34,400 nucleotides of DNA from Anaerolineae bacterium (GTDB lineage Bacteria > Chloroflexota > Anaerolineae > Epilineales > JAHCIE01): contig JAHCIP010000027.1 in assembly GCA_026129165.1 (NCBI GenBank), forward strand, positions 1 to 34,400, read 5' to 3'. The position numbers and the translations under genes were made by a program. Under the pieces are notes generated by a model. That model saw only the letters and a program-made list of their open reading frames with translations, was not told the DNA's origin and made no database searches. Numbering within the stretch: position 1 is the stretch's first letter; each line of letters starts with the position of its first letter. Positions 7,871 through 14,725 of the stretch are shown in pieces.

Positions 7871-8697
7871 CCCTCAATCCTATCGCGCATGAGGTGCGCG
7901 CCTCGTACGCCTTTGTGGAACGTAACTTCAACTTAATCAAACGCTACCGCTGGTGGGAAGCGGTGTGGATCATGTACGGCATCGCCAACGCCCTGGCCGT
8001 CACCTACATCGGCGCGGGCATGGGCGCCCTCACCGGACAGGTCTTGGATACGAGTTTCCTCGTCCTCTACCTGCTCATCGGCACAGTCGTGTGGCGCTAC
8101 CTGTCCATTATGTTCGACTCGATTGGCGAGATGATTATGTGGGAACGCTGGGAAGGCACGATTGAGTACACAATGATGGCCCCGGTCCATCGGCTGACCC
8201 ACCTGGTCGGCCAGACCCTCTTCTCCATCCTCTACGGCCTGTTCCACGCCGCCCTGATTCTGCTCGCGGTCGCGTTTTTCTTCCACATTGATCTCAGCCA
8301 GGCCAACTTCGGCGCGGCGCTGGTCGTCCTCATGGCGGGCAGCATCTCGTTTATCGGCGTCGGCATCATCGCCGCTGTCCTGCCCATGCTCTACCCGGAA
8401 CGCGGGGCGCAGATGATCAACTTCGCTCAGGCCCTGTTCCTGCTGGCGTCGGGCATCTACTACCCCGTCAGCGTCCTGCCCGCCTGGCTCCAGCCCATCT
8501 CGGCCCTGTCACCGGCGACCTACGCTCTCGAAGGCATCCGCGCCGCCTTGCTCCAGGGCGCGTCCCTGGCGAGCCTGCTGCCCACCGTAGGCGTCCTCAC
8601 CCTGACCGGCCTGATCACCATCCCGCTGGGTGTGGTGGTCTTCAACTGGGGCGAACGCTACGCCAAGCGCACCGGCAAGCTGAAGCGGAACGGGTAG
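7867..8697 (+). CDS. ABC-2 type transporter permease
   Basis: This 276-residue integral membrane protein has about six hydrophobic helices. The family's conserved late region is visible: FLLASGIYYPVSVLPAWLQ then ISALSPATYALEGIRAALL. A soluble N-terminal stretch with an amphipathic segment (RNFNLIKRYRWWEAVW) precedes the first helix. I chose the ATG at 7867, which overlaps the MBL stop (ATGA) and follows GGAGAGG; the frame is open upstream but that part is shadow. It forms the export channel with the ATPase at 6075. It is last in the operon; a simple-sequence gap follows before the GNAT genes. Confidence 0.9.
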   Translation: MTLNPIAHEVRASYAFVERNFNLIKRYRWWEAVWIMYGIANALAVTYIGAGMGALTGQVLDTSFLVLYLLIGTVVWRYLSIMFDSIGEMIMWERWEGTIEYTMMAPVHRLTHLVGQTLFSILYGLFHAALILLAVAFFFHIDLSQANFGAALVVLMAGSISFIGVGIIAAVLPMLYPERGAQMINFAQALFLLASGIYYPVSVLPAWLQPISALSPATYALEGIRAALLQGASLASLLPTVGVLTLTGLITIPLGVVVFNWGERYAKRTGKLKRNG

Positions 8698-8814
8698 GAG
8701 GACAAGGCAGAAAGCAGAAAGCGGAAGGCAGAAGATTGATGATTGATGACTGATGACTGACTACTCACTACCGACTACCGACTACCGACGACCGATTACT
8801 GCGCAGGAGGACCT
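8698..8814. other. Low-complexity gap between ABC operon and GNAT array
   Basis: The gap consists of drifting short repeats: GCAGAAAGCAGAAAGCGGAA, then GATTGATGATTGATGACTGATG, then ACTACCGACTACCGACTACC. No ORF or clear promoter is seen, apart from AGGAGG, which serves the next gene. It is the same type of sequence as the start of the 2650-2778 gap. Confidence 0.6.
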
Positions 8815-10032
8815 ATGTTAATCCAGATGTTTGACCCCAAGACTGCCAGCGAGCGCGAGTGGCTCGCCCTGCATCAGTTCAATAATGCCTGCCGCGCCGA
8901 GCAGTGGCCCGACGACCTCCCGCTGCCGCTGGAGTGGCTCAAGCTGCGCTATACTGGGATGGCCGCCAACACCTATGTGGACAAGTGGGTGGCCTGGAAT
9001 GACCAGGGCGAGTCCGTGGGTACGGTCGAGTTCTGGACCGAAACGGGTGACACCAACCAGCACATGGGCTGGGTGGACCTCACTGTTCTGCCATCCTATC
9101 GTCGGCAGGGTCTCGCCACCCGCCTGCTTACCTGCGCGATTGAGGCGGCTGAGCGTCGGGGCCGGCGTCTGGTCATCTTCGAGACCGACACCGATATCCC
9201 CGCTGGTATCGCCCTGGCCGAGCGGCTGGGGGCCACCAAGGGTATCGAGGCGCATACCAATCAGTTGGTGCTGGCCGAGCTGGACCGCGAGATGGTCCAG
9301 GTGTGGCAGGCTCGCGGCCAGGAGCGCGCGCCCGGCTTCCGCCTGGAGTTCCTCGAAGGCCCCTACCCGGAGGCCGATCTGGAGAACATGATTAACCTGT
9401 TTACGCTCTCCATGAACGACGAGCCGCGCGGCGACCTTGAAATCGAGGACGAGCGCCCGACACCGCAGCAATTGCGCGAATGGGAGGAGTCGAACGTCCG
9501 CCGCAAGCGCGAGCGCTGGATTGTCTGGGCGCGCGAGGTCGAGACGGGCATCCTGGCGGGCTACTCTACCGTCTACTGGAGCCACTTCGAGCCGGATACA
9601 GTCCAGCAGGCTGGCACGGGCGTCCGCCGCGACTATCGCAATCGGGGCCTGGGCCGCTGGCTCAAGGCGGCTATGCTGGACAAGCTTCTGCGCGAGCGGC
9701 CCAATGTCAAGCGCATCCGCACCGGCAACGCCGACTCCAACGGTCCCATGCTCAAGATCAACTACGAACTGGGCTTCAAGCCCTATAAAGCGTGGACCGA
9801 GTGGCAGATTAGCGTGGACAAGCTGGCCGAGAGCGTCGGCCACGATGACCGAGCTAGAGGAAGTGGCGGCGTAGAGCGCGGGCCTAACCCAACCCAAGAC
9901 CCTTTTGACTGTCATGCTGAGCGAAGCGAAGCATCCCCAAGGGGAGGCTACGTACTCTCGTGCGACAAAGGTGAGACCCTTCACTTCGTTCAGGGTGACA
10001 GTCGAAAGTATAGGGCAGTGAGAACCTATTAG
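8815..10032 (+). CDS. Double-GNAT acetyltransferase, paralogue 1, with tail read from a palindromic repeat
   Basis: Two GNAT folds lie in one chain: acetyl-CoA loops YRRQGLA (95-101) and YRNRGLG (about 274-280). The second domain ends with the hallmark RTGNADSNGPML and NYELGFKPYKAW, shared with the three paralogues downstream. Tandem GNATs of this form resemble mycothiol-synthase-like enzymes; the substrate is unknown. The ATG follows AGGAGG. The homologous part ends near 9845. After that the frame continues about 55 residues through the dispersed palindrome (CHAERSEASPRGG) to a stop at 10032. In the adjacent frame the text TELEEVAA-stop (ending 9874) looks like the C-terminus of the sister proteins, so a one-base frameshift near 9830-9845 probably displaced the original stop. 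The enzyme core looks intact. Confidence 0.85.
   Translation: MLIQMFDPKTASEREWLALHQFNNACRAEQWPDDLPLPLEWLKLRYTGMAANTYVDKWVAWNDQGESVGTVEFWTETGDTNQHMGWVDLTVLPSYRRQGLATRLLTCAIEAAERRGRRLVIFETDTDIPAGIALAERLGATKGIEAHTNQLVLAELDREMVQVWQARGQERAPGFRLEFLEGPYPEADLENMINLFTLSMNDEPRGDLEIEDERPTPQQLREWEESNVRRKRERWIVWAREVETGILAGYSTVYWSHFEPDTVQQAGTGVRRDYRNRGLGRWLKAAMLDKLLRERPNVKRIRTGNADSNGPMLKINYELGFKPYKAWTEWQISVDKLAESVGHDDRARGSGGVERGPNPTQDPFDCHAERSEASPRGGYVLSCDKGETLHFVQGDSRKYRAVRTY
9903..10008. repeat. 'CHAERSEAS'-type dispersed palindrome, copy 1
   Basis: An imperfect inverted repeat: the left arm is TGACTGTCATGCTGAGCGAA..., the right arm ends TTCGTTCAGGGTGACAGTCG. This is the widespread bacterial intergenic palindrome whose translation gives CHAERSEAS. 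It overlaps the displaced 3' end of GNAT paralogue 1 and ends about 50 nt before paralogue 2. Confidence 0.85.
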
Positions 10033-10059
10033 ATCGACAACTTCACAGGAGATACAGCG

Positions 10060-11112
10060 ATGACCATGCGGATTCAGGAGTTTGAAGCGCGGACCGCCAG
10101 CGAAGCGGTCCTGCGGGCCTATCACGAGTTTAGCAATCAGATGTACGCCGAAGCCTGGCCCGAAGACCAAGCCGCGCCCATCGAGAATACCCTCGGCTGG
10201 CTGCTCAACGCCCCGCCCATGCTCGACGTCAAGCGCTGGCTGGCCTGGCAGGGCGACCAAGTGATTGCCGCCGCTGAGCTAGAAACGTGGCGCGCGGAAG
10301 ACAACCAGCACCTCGGCTTCTTCGAGGTCAACGTCCTACCCGCCTGCCGCCGCCAGGGCCTCGGCTCGCAGTTGCTCGGCCTGGTCGCGCAGGAGGCGCG
10401 TCTGCGCAACCGCGTCAAGCTTCAGGCGTGGGTAGACGGCGACTCTGCCTCCGGGCAGGCGTGGCTGGCGAAGCTGGGCGGCAAGCTAGGGCTGGAGACG
10501 CACACCAACCAGTTGAACCTGGCCGGGGTGGACCGCGCCATGCTGCGGCGCTGGGTCGAACGCGCCGAGGAGCGCGCCCAGGGCTTTGTGCTGGAGACCC
10601 TCGTCGGCCCGTTCCTGGAGACCAGCCTGGAGGAGATGGCTCAACTCTTCAACGTCATGAACGACGCGCCTCGGGGCGACTTAGACATGGAAGACGAGAA
10701 GACGACGCCGGAGCACATCCGCGAGTGGGACGAGTCCATGAGCCGCCGGAGCCAGGAACGCTGGCACATGCACATCCGCCACGTGGCGACAGGCGAACTG
10801 GCCGGCTACACCGAGACGGTCTGGAACCCCTACCGCCCTGACCTCCTCCACCAATGGGGCACGGGCGTGTGGCCCAAGTACCGCAACCTGGGGCTGGGCC
10901 GCTGGCTCAAGGCGGCCATGCTGGAGAAGGTGCTGCGTGAACGGCCGCAAGTCAAGCGTGTCCGCACTGGCAACGCCGACTCCAACGGCCCCATGCTCAA
11001 GATCAACTATGAACTGGGTTTCAAACCCTACAAAGCGTGGAAGACGTGGCAGATCGAAGTCGAGCAGGTCGAGCAGGCGCTAAACACACAACCAGAGCTG
11101 GCATTGGCGTAG
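10060..11112 (+). CDS. Double-GNAT acetyltransferase, paralogue 2
   Basis: This 350-residue protein has two GNAT domains: the first has the acetyl-CoA loop CRRQGLG, the second YRNLGLG followed by WLKAAML. The RTGNADSNGPML and NYELGFKPYKAW segments are identical to those of paralogue 1, and the DNA there is nearly identical too, which points to recent duplication or gene conversion. The ATG follows AGGAGA. It is probably cytoplasmic, with no signal peptide or membrane segment. The function is acetyl transfer by family; the substrate is unknown. The C-terminus (QPELALA) shows what an undisturbed end of this family looks like. Confidence 0.88.
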   Translation: MTMRIQEFEARTASEAVLRAYHEFSNQMYAEAWPEDQAAPIENTLGWLLNAPPMLDVKRWLAWQGDQVIAAAELETWRAEDNQHLGFFEVNVLPACRRQGLGSQLLGLVAQEARLRNRVKLQAWVDGDSASGQAWLAKLGGKLGLETHTNQLNLAGVDRAMLRRWVERAEERAQGFVLETLVGPFLETSLEEMAQLFNVMNDAPRGDLDMEDEKTTPEHIREWDESMSRRSQERWHMHIRHVATGELAGYTETVWNPYRPDLLHQWGTGVWPKYRNLGLGRWLKAAMLEKVLRERPQVKRVRTGNADSNGPMLKINYELGFKPYKAWKTWQIEVEQVEQALNTQPELALA

Positions 11113-11183
11113 ATCAAGTGCGATGCAGCCAGCCCATAATCTCTGATGTTTTACCCTGCGTGTGATAGCGACGGAGAAAGAGC

Positions 11184-11777
11184 ATGACTACCAGCTTAGT
11201 CACGAACGCTTGTCCAGATATTGTTCTCATTGGGCCAACCGGCGCCGGGAAAAGCACGCAGGGGCGACTGCTGGCGCAGCATTTTGAGGTTCCCCAGATC
11301 GCCATGGATCGCTTGGGCGGACCCTACTACACAGCCTGTGGCCTGAGTGGGGCGCTCTGGGATCAGATAGAGGGCGAGCGAGGTTTCTTTGCGGCGTATC
11401 AACACTGGTGGCCGTGCTATCCCTCCATTGTGGAAGGACTGCTGGCTGACTATCCGCATGGGATTATTGACCTGGGGGCGGCGCACACGCACTATGAAGA
11501 TGAACACTTGTTCAGACGTGTCCAGGCAGCCTTAGCACCGTATGAGAATGTGGTGCTCCTCCTGCCCTCGCCCGACCTGGATCGCTCTGTCCACATTCTA
11601 CGGGAACGGAGCATCCAGGAGCAGGGGTGGGGGTGGCAATTCGATGAATACGACTGGCTAGAACACTGGGTCAAAGATCACTGTAACTTTGACCTCGCCA
11701 CGTTAATCGTGTACACAGAAGGCAAGACGCCTGATCAGACCCGTGACGAAATCCTAAGCTGCGTGAACAGGAGATAA
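11184..11777 (+). CDS. Small P-loop kinase-like protein (shikimate/adenylate kinase-like fold)
   Basis: This 197-residue protein has a strong Walker A, GPTGAGKST, after a hydrophobic strand (DIVLIG), as in shikimate-kinase-like and other small-molecule kinases. A likely acidic Walker B-type strand is GIIDLGAAH, and RERSIQEQGWGW may form a lid. I cannot assign a substrate. It interrupts the array of double-GNAT genes, and its DNA reads by eye as less GC-rich than its neighbours, so later insertion is possible. The stop codon overlaps the AGGAGA that serves the next GNAT gene, which starts 3 nt later, so the two are translationally coupled. GGAG precedes its own ATG. Confidence 0.75.
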   Translation: MTTSLVTNACPDIVLIGPTGAGKSTQGRLLAQHFEVPQIAMDRLGGPYYTACGLSGALWDQIEGERGFFAAYQHWWPCYPSIVEGLLADYPHGIIDLGAAHTHYEDEHLFRRVQAALAPYENVVLLLPSPDLDRSVHILRERSIQEQGWGWQFDEYDWLEHWVKDHCNFDLATLIVYTEGKTPDQTRDEILSCVNRR

Positions 11778-11780
11778 CCG

Positions 11781-12869
11781 ATGCGCATCAAGCGTTTTGA
11801 CCAGAAGACTGCGACCGACAGCGAGATGCGGGCGTTCCACGAGTTCGACGGCCAGATACACACCGAGGTCTGGCCCGGCGACCCGCATACACCCTATGAG
11901 CAGTTCGCCCGCAACTGGCGTAACCAGCCGCCCCTGTGGCGCTGCCACGTCTGGCTCGCCTGGGACGGCGACCGGGTCGTGGGCAAGGCCGAGACCTGGA
12001 CCAGCCAGACGGGGACCAACGAGCACCTGATGGACGGCGGCATTGACATCCTGCCTGCCTACCGCCGCCAGGGGCTTGCCCGCCGCCTGCTAGCCGAGAT
12101 GGTCGAAGCCGCCCGCCAGGAAGATAAGACTCTGTTCATCTTTGGCACGAGCGATATTGTCCCGGCCGGCGAGGCATTCATGAACCGCCTGGGGGCCGAG
12201 CAGGGCCTGACCACCCATACCAACCAGCTTGACCTGGCCGACGTGGACCGAGGGCTGATGCGGCAGTGGATTCAGCGCGCTCAGGACCGAGCGGCGGGCT
12301 ACCGGTTGGGGCTGTGGGTCGGGCCGTATCCTGAAGCCGAGCTAGAGGGCATCGCCGCCATGTACGCCGCTACCAACGACGCTCCCCACGATGACCTGAA
12401 CGTCGAGGACGAGCATCGCACGCCGGACCAGTTGCGCGAGATGGACGCCTCGATGGTGGCGCGGGGCAACGAGCGTTGGTCCATGTATGTCCGCGAGGAG
12501 GCGACTGGCGCATTGGCCGGTTTTAGCGAGATCTTCTGGAACCCCGCTGAACCCGAAACGGCCTACCAGGGCTGGACTGCCGTAGTCCCCCAGTACCGCA
12601 ACCTGGGGCTGGGCCGCTGGCTCAAGGCGGCCATGATTGAGAAGCTCGACGAGCGGCCGCAGGTCAAGCGCGTTCGCACCGGCAACGCCGACTCCAACGG
12701 CCCCATGTTGGGCATCAACCACGAGATGGGCTTCAAGCCCTACCGCGCCTGGACCGTCTGGCAGGTCGAGCGGGCCAAGGTCGCGGCGTACCTGGCGGGG
12801 GCGGCGGAGGACGGACAGGCGCCGGAAGACGAAGGACGGATGCCCGAGGTGGTCCTGGTTGCTGCCTAA
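11781..12869 (+). CDS. Double-GNAT acetyltransferase, paralogue 3
   Basis: This 362-residue protein has two GNAT domains, with loops YRRQGLA and YRNLGLG, and the family segment RTGNADSNGPMLGINHEMG. It starts 3 nt after the kinase-like gene with its Shine-Dalgarno inside that gene's last codons. Its C-terminal tail (AAEDGQAPEDEGRMPE) is encoded by GGACGGA/GAAGACGAAGGACGG simple sequence and is not shared with the sister proteins, so it looks acquired. The tail ends VVLVAA-stop, similar to the displaced stop of paralogue 1. Acetyl transfer is expected; substrate unknown. Confidence 0.87.
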   Translation: MRIKRFDQKTATDSEMRAFHEFDGQIHTEVWPGDPHTPYEQFARNWRNQPPLWRCHVWLAWDGDRVVGKAETWTSQTGTNEHLMDGGIDILPAYRRQGLARRLLAEMVEAARQEDKTLFIFGTSDIVPAGEAFMNRLGAEQGLTTHTNQLDLADVDRGLMRQWIQRAQDRAAGYRLGLWVGPYPEAELEGIAAMYAATNDAPHDDLNVEDEHRTPDQLREMDASMVARGNERWSMYVREEATGALAGFSEIFWNPAEPETAYQGWTAVVPQYRNLGLGRWLKAAMIEKLDERPQVKRVRTGNADSNGPMLGINHEMGFKPYRAWTVWQVERAKVAAYLAGAAEDGQAPEDEGRMPEVVLVAA

Positions 12870-12882
12870 ATACTAGGCGCAA

Positions 12883-12958
12883 TGTCATGCTGAGCGAAGC
12901 GAAGCATCTCGCGGTGGCGGCGAGACCCTTCGCTTCGCTCAGGGTGATAGTCGAAAGT
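12883..12958. repeat. 'CHAERSEAS'-type dispersed palindrome, copy 2
   Basis: The left arm is TGCTGAGCGAAGCGAAGCAT and the right arm CTTCGCTTCGCTCAGGGTGA, nearly perfect complements around a GCGGTGGCGG centre. It matches copy 1 including the trailing GTCGAAAGT. It lies wholly in the gap between paralogues 3 and 4, 14 nt after the stop. Confidence 0.88.
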
Positions 12959-12986
12959 CATGTGATCCTATCAGGAGACCTTCCCC

Positions 12987-14057
12987 ATGCGTATGGAACG
13001 CTTCGACCCGCACACCGCGACGGAGGCCGACTGGGTCGCCTTCAGCCAGTTTGAGAACATCGTCCAGCAGGAAACCTGGCCCGATGACCCACCCCGTAGC
13101 GTCGAGTACATCCGCCGCGTGTGGCAGGCGCCCCCGCAGCACGTCGAACTCCACATCTGGGTTGTCTGGGACGACGCGGGGGACGCAGTCATCGGCCGCG
13201 GCAATACCCGCATCTTCCATGTCGAGCATAATCGCCACGTCGCCCTGTGCTCGCTGGCTGTCCACCCGGCCTACCGTCGGCAGGGCATCGGCAAGCAATT
13301 GCTGGCCCGTGTCGCTGAGGCTGCGCAGCAGGCCGGTCGAATCGAACTCATGGGCTGGACGGATAGCCAGGCTCCGGACGGCATGGGCTTTGCTGAACGC
13401 ATCGGCGCGACCCCCGGCATCCCGACCAGCACCAATCAACTGGACCTGGCCGAGTTAGACCGCGACTTGATGCGGGCGTGGATGGCTCGCGCCCAGGAAC
13501 GGGCCTCGGACTATCGCCTGGAAATGTGGGAAGGGACGTGGCCGGACGCGGACATCGAGGCGATGGTCCATGTGCTGGACGCCATGAATGACGCGCCGCG
13601 CGACGAAGGCTGGGAGGACGAAACCTACACCGTCGAGCAACTGCGGGCGTTTGATGCGGCCAGGCGGGCGCAGGGGACCGACTCGTGGACGACTATCGTA
13701 CGGCACAAGCCGACGGGCGCGATAGCGGGCTACTCGGACCTGTTCTGGAACCCCAATAACCCAGCCGTCGCCAACCAGGGCGATACTGGCGTCCTGCCTG
13801 CCCACCGCAATCGGGGCCTAGGCCGCTGGCTCAAAGCGGCGATGGTCCTGAGGCTGCTGGCCGAGCGGCCGGGCGTGCGCTTCATCCGCACCGGCAACGC
13901 TGACTCCAACCAGCCCATGCTGAGCATCAACTACGCCATGGGCTTCCGCCAGTATAAAGCGTGGACGACCTGGCGTCTGGCTGTGGACGACGCCCTGGCT
14001 GTGGGGACGAGGGACGAACGACGGCTGACCGAAGAAAGTCTGGCCGCCGCTTCGTAG
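12987..14057 (+). CDS. Double-GNAT acetyltransferase, paralogue 4
   Basis: This 356-residue protein is the most diverged of the four. The first-domain loop is YRRQGIG, the second is HRNRGLG followed by WLKAAMV, then RTGNADSNQPML and NYAMGFRQYKAW. AGGAGA lies about ten bases before the ATG. The tail (VGTRDERRLTEESLAAAS) again begins with GGGACGAGGGACGAACGACGG simple sequence. No membrane or export signal is seen. It closes the GNAT array. Confidence 0.87.
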   Translation: MRMERFDPHTATEADWVAFSQFENIVQQETWPDDPPRSVEYIRRVWQAPPQHVELHIWVVWDDAGDAVIGRGNTRIFHVEHNRHVALCSLAVHPAYRRQGIGKQLLARVAEAAQQAGRIELMGWTDSQAPDGMGFAERIGATPGIPTSTNQLDLAELDRDLMRAWMARAQERASDYRLEMWEGTWPDADIEAMVHVLDAMNDAPRDEGWEDETYTVEQLRAFDAARRAQGTDSWTTIVRHKPTGAIAGYSDLFWNPNNPAVANQGDTGVLPAHRNRGLGRWLKAAMVLRLLAERPGVRFIRTGNADSNQPMLSINYAMGFRQYKAWTTWRLAVDDALAVGTRDERRLTEESLAAAS

Positions 14058-14078
14058 GCGCTTATGGCTCGCTCCGGC

Positions 14079-14107
14079 TTGCCGTCGGCCTGGCCCTCTG
14101 CTACAAT
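14079..14107 (+). promoter_or_regulatory. Probable promoter of the BrxF-like gene
   Basis: TTGCCG (14079-14084), 17 nt, TACAAT (14102-14107). The start of the downstream gene follows after 38 nt, and GGAG precedes its ATG. This separates the gene from the GNAT array. Confidence 0.55.
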
Positions 14108-14145
14108 GGCCGTCATGGCAACCGCCTACCCACGCGGAGACCTCC

Positions 14146-14604
14146 ATGATTGACCTGCAAACTCTCGCCACGCTACCCGTGCGCCTGCTCCTGCTGGTCG
14201 GCCCCCAGCCCGCCCGCCTGACGCGCCGCCTCCATGCCTGGCGCGACCAGTTGGCCGTCCCCCTGTTGGACCTTAGTCTAGCCCTGGGGGAGCGTCTACC
14301 GGACGGCCCAACGAATGAGAGGGCCGTCCGGGTCGCCGCTATCCTCGATGACCTGCTGGCGGGCGGCGCCGATCCTCTCCTGATGGACCATGTAGAGACC
14401 CTGTTCGACCCCGCCCTCGGCGTTGACCCGCTGGCGCTGCTCAAACGCGCCAGCCGCCATCGCGTCCTGATCGTCGCCTGGCCCGGCGAGATAGACGCCA
14501 ACGGCTTGACCCATGCCACGCCCAGCCAACCTGACTACCGCCGCTATCCTCCTACCGACCTCGACGACATCACTGTTGTGACTCTCCCCATCCCGCCGGT
14601 CTAA
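14146..14604 (+). CDS. Orphan BrxF-like protein (BREX type 3) with degenerate Walker A
   Basis: This 152-residue protein matches my knowledge of BrxF, the small P-loop protein of BREX type 3 phage-defence loci. It has an N-terminal strand and loop (LLLLVGPQPARLT, 14-26), an acidic strand (PLLMDHVETLFDPAL), then LLKRASRHRVLIVAWPG and the closing PDYRRY. The Walker A loop reads GPQPARLT and lacks the Lys-Ser/Thr of GxxGxGK[ST], so nucleotide binding is probably lost. No other BREX gene (pglZ, brxC/pglY, methylase, helicase) is in the window. It has its own promoter. It may be a relic, a domesticated copy, or a broader family used outside BREX. The family call rests on motif recall without a database search. 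Confidence 0.72.
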   Translation: MIDLQTLATLPVRLLLLVGPQPARLTRRLHAWRDQLAVPLLDLSLALGERLPDGPTNERAVRVAAILDDLLAGGADPLLMDHVETLFDPALGVDPLALLKRASRHRVLIVAWPGEIDANGLTHATPSQPDYRRYPPTDLDDITVVTLPIPPV

Positions 14605-14662
14605 CGCTTCTCCCAGGCACAGCGGTTGCCCCCGCATTGATGGCTCGGCAGTTGGCGTTATT

Positions 14663-14691
14663 TTGACTTCCCTGGTCAGACTACATACAAT
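14663..14691 (+). promoter_or_regulatory. Promoter of the RCC1-repeat gene
   Basis: TTGACT (14663-14668), 17 nt, TACAAT (14686-14691), near consensus with optimal spacing. The GTG start is 34 nt downstream. Confidence 0.75.
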
Positions 14692-14725
14692 CGGAGCCTC
14701 ATTACGTCTCTAGATTGGGATACCA

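Noticed and set aside
8818..10260. 480-codon minus-strand ORF across two GNAT genes
   Set aside because: It is antisense to well-supported GNAT genes and spans the intergenic palindrome; no recognisable domain.
14115..14153. 12-codon ORF just before the BrxF-like gene
   Set aside because: It overlaps the BrxF start and has no Shine-Dalgarno of its own; chance occurrence is likely.
14146..14604. Complete BREX phage-defence system
   Set aside because: Only a BrxF-like gene is present; no pglZ, brxC/pglY, methylase or helicase within the window.
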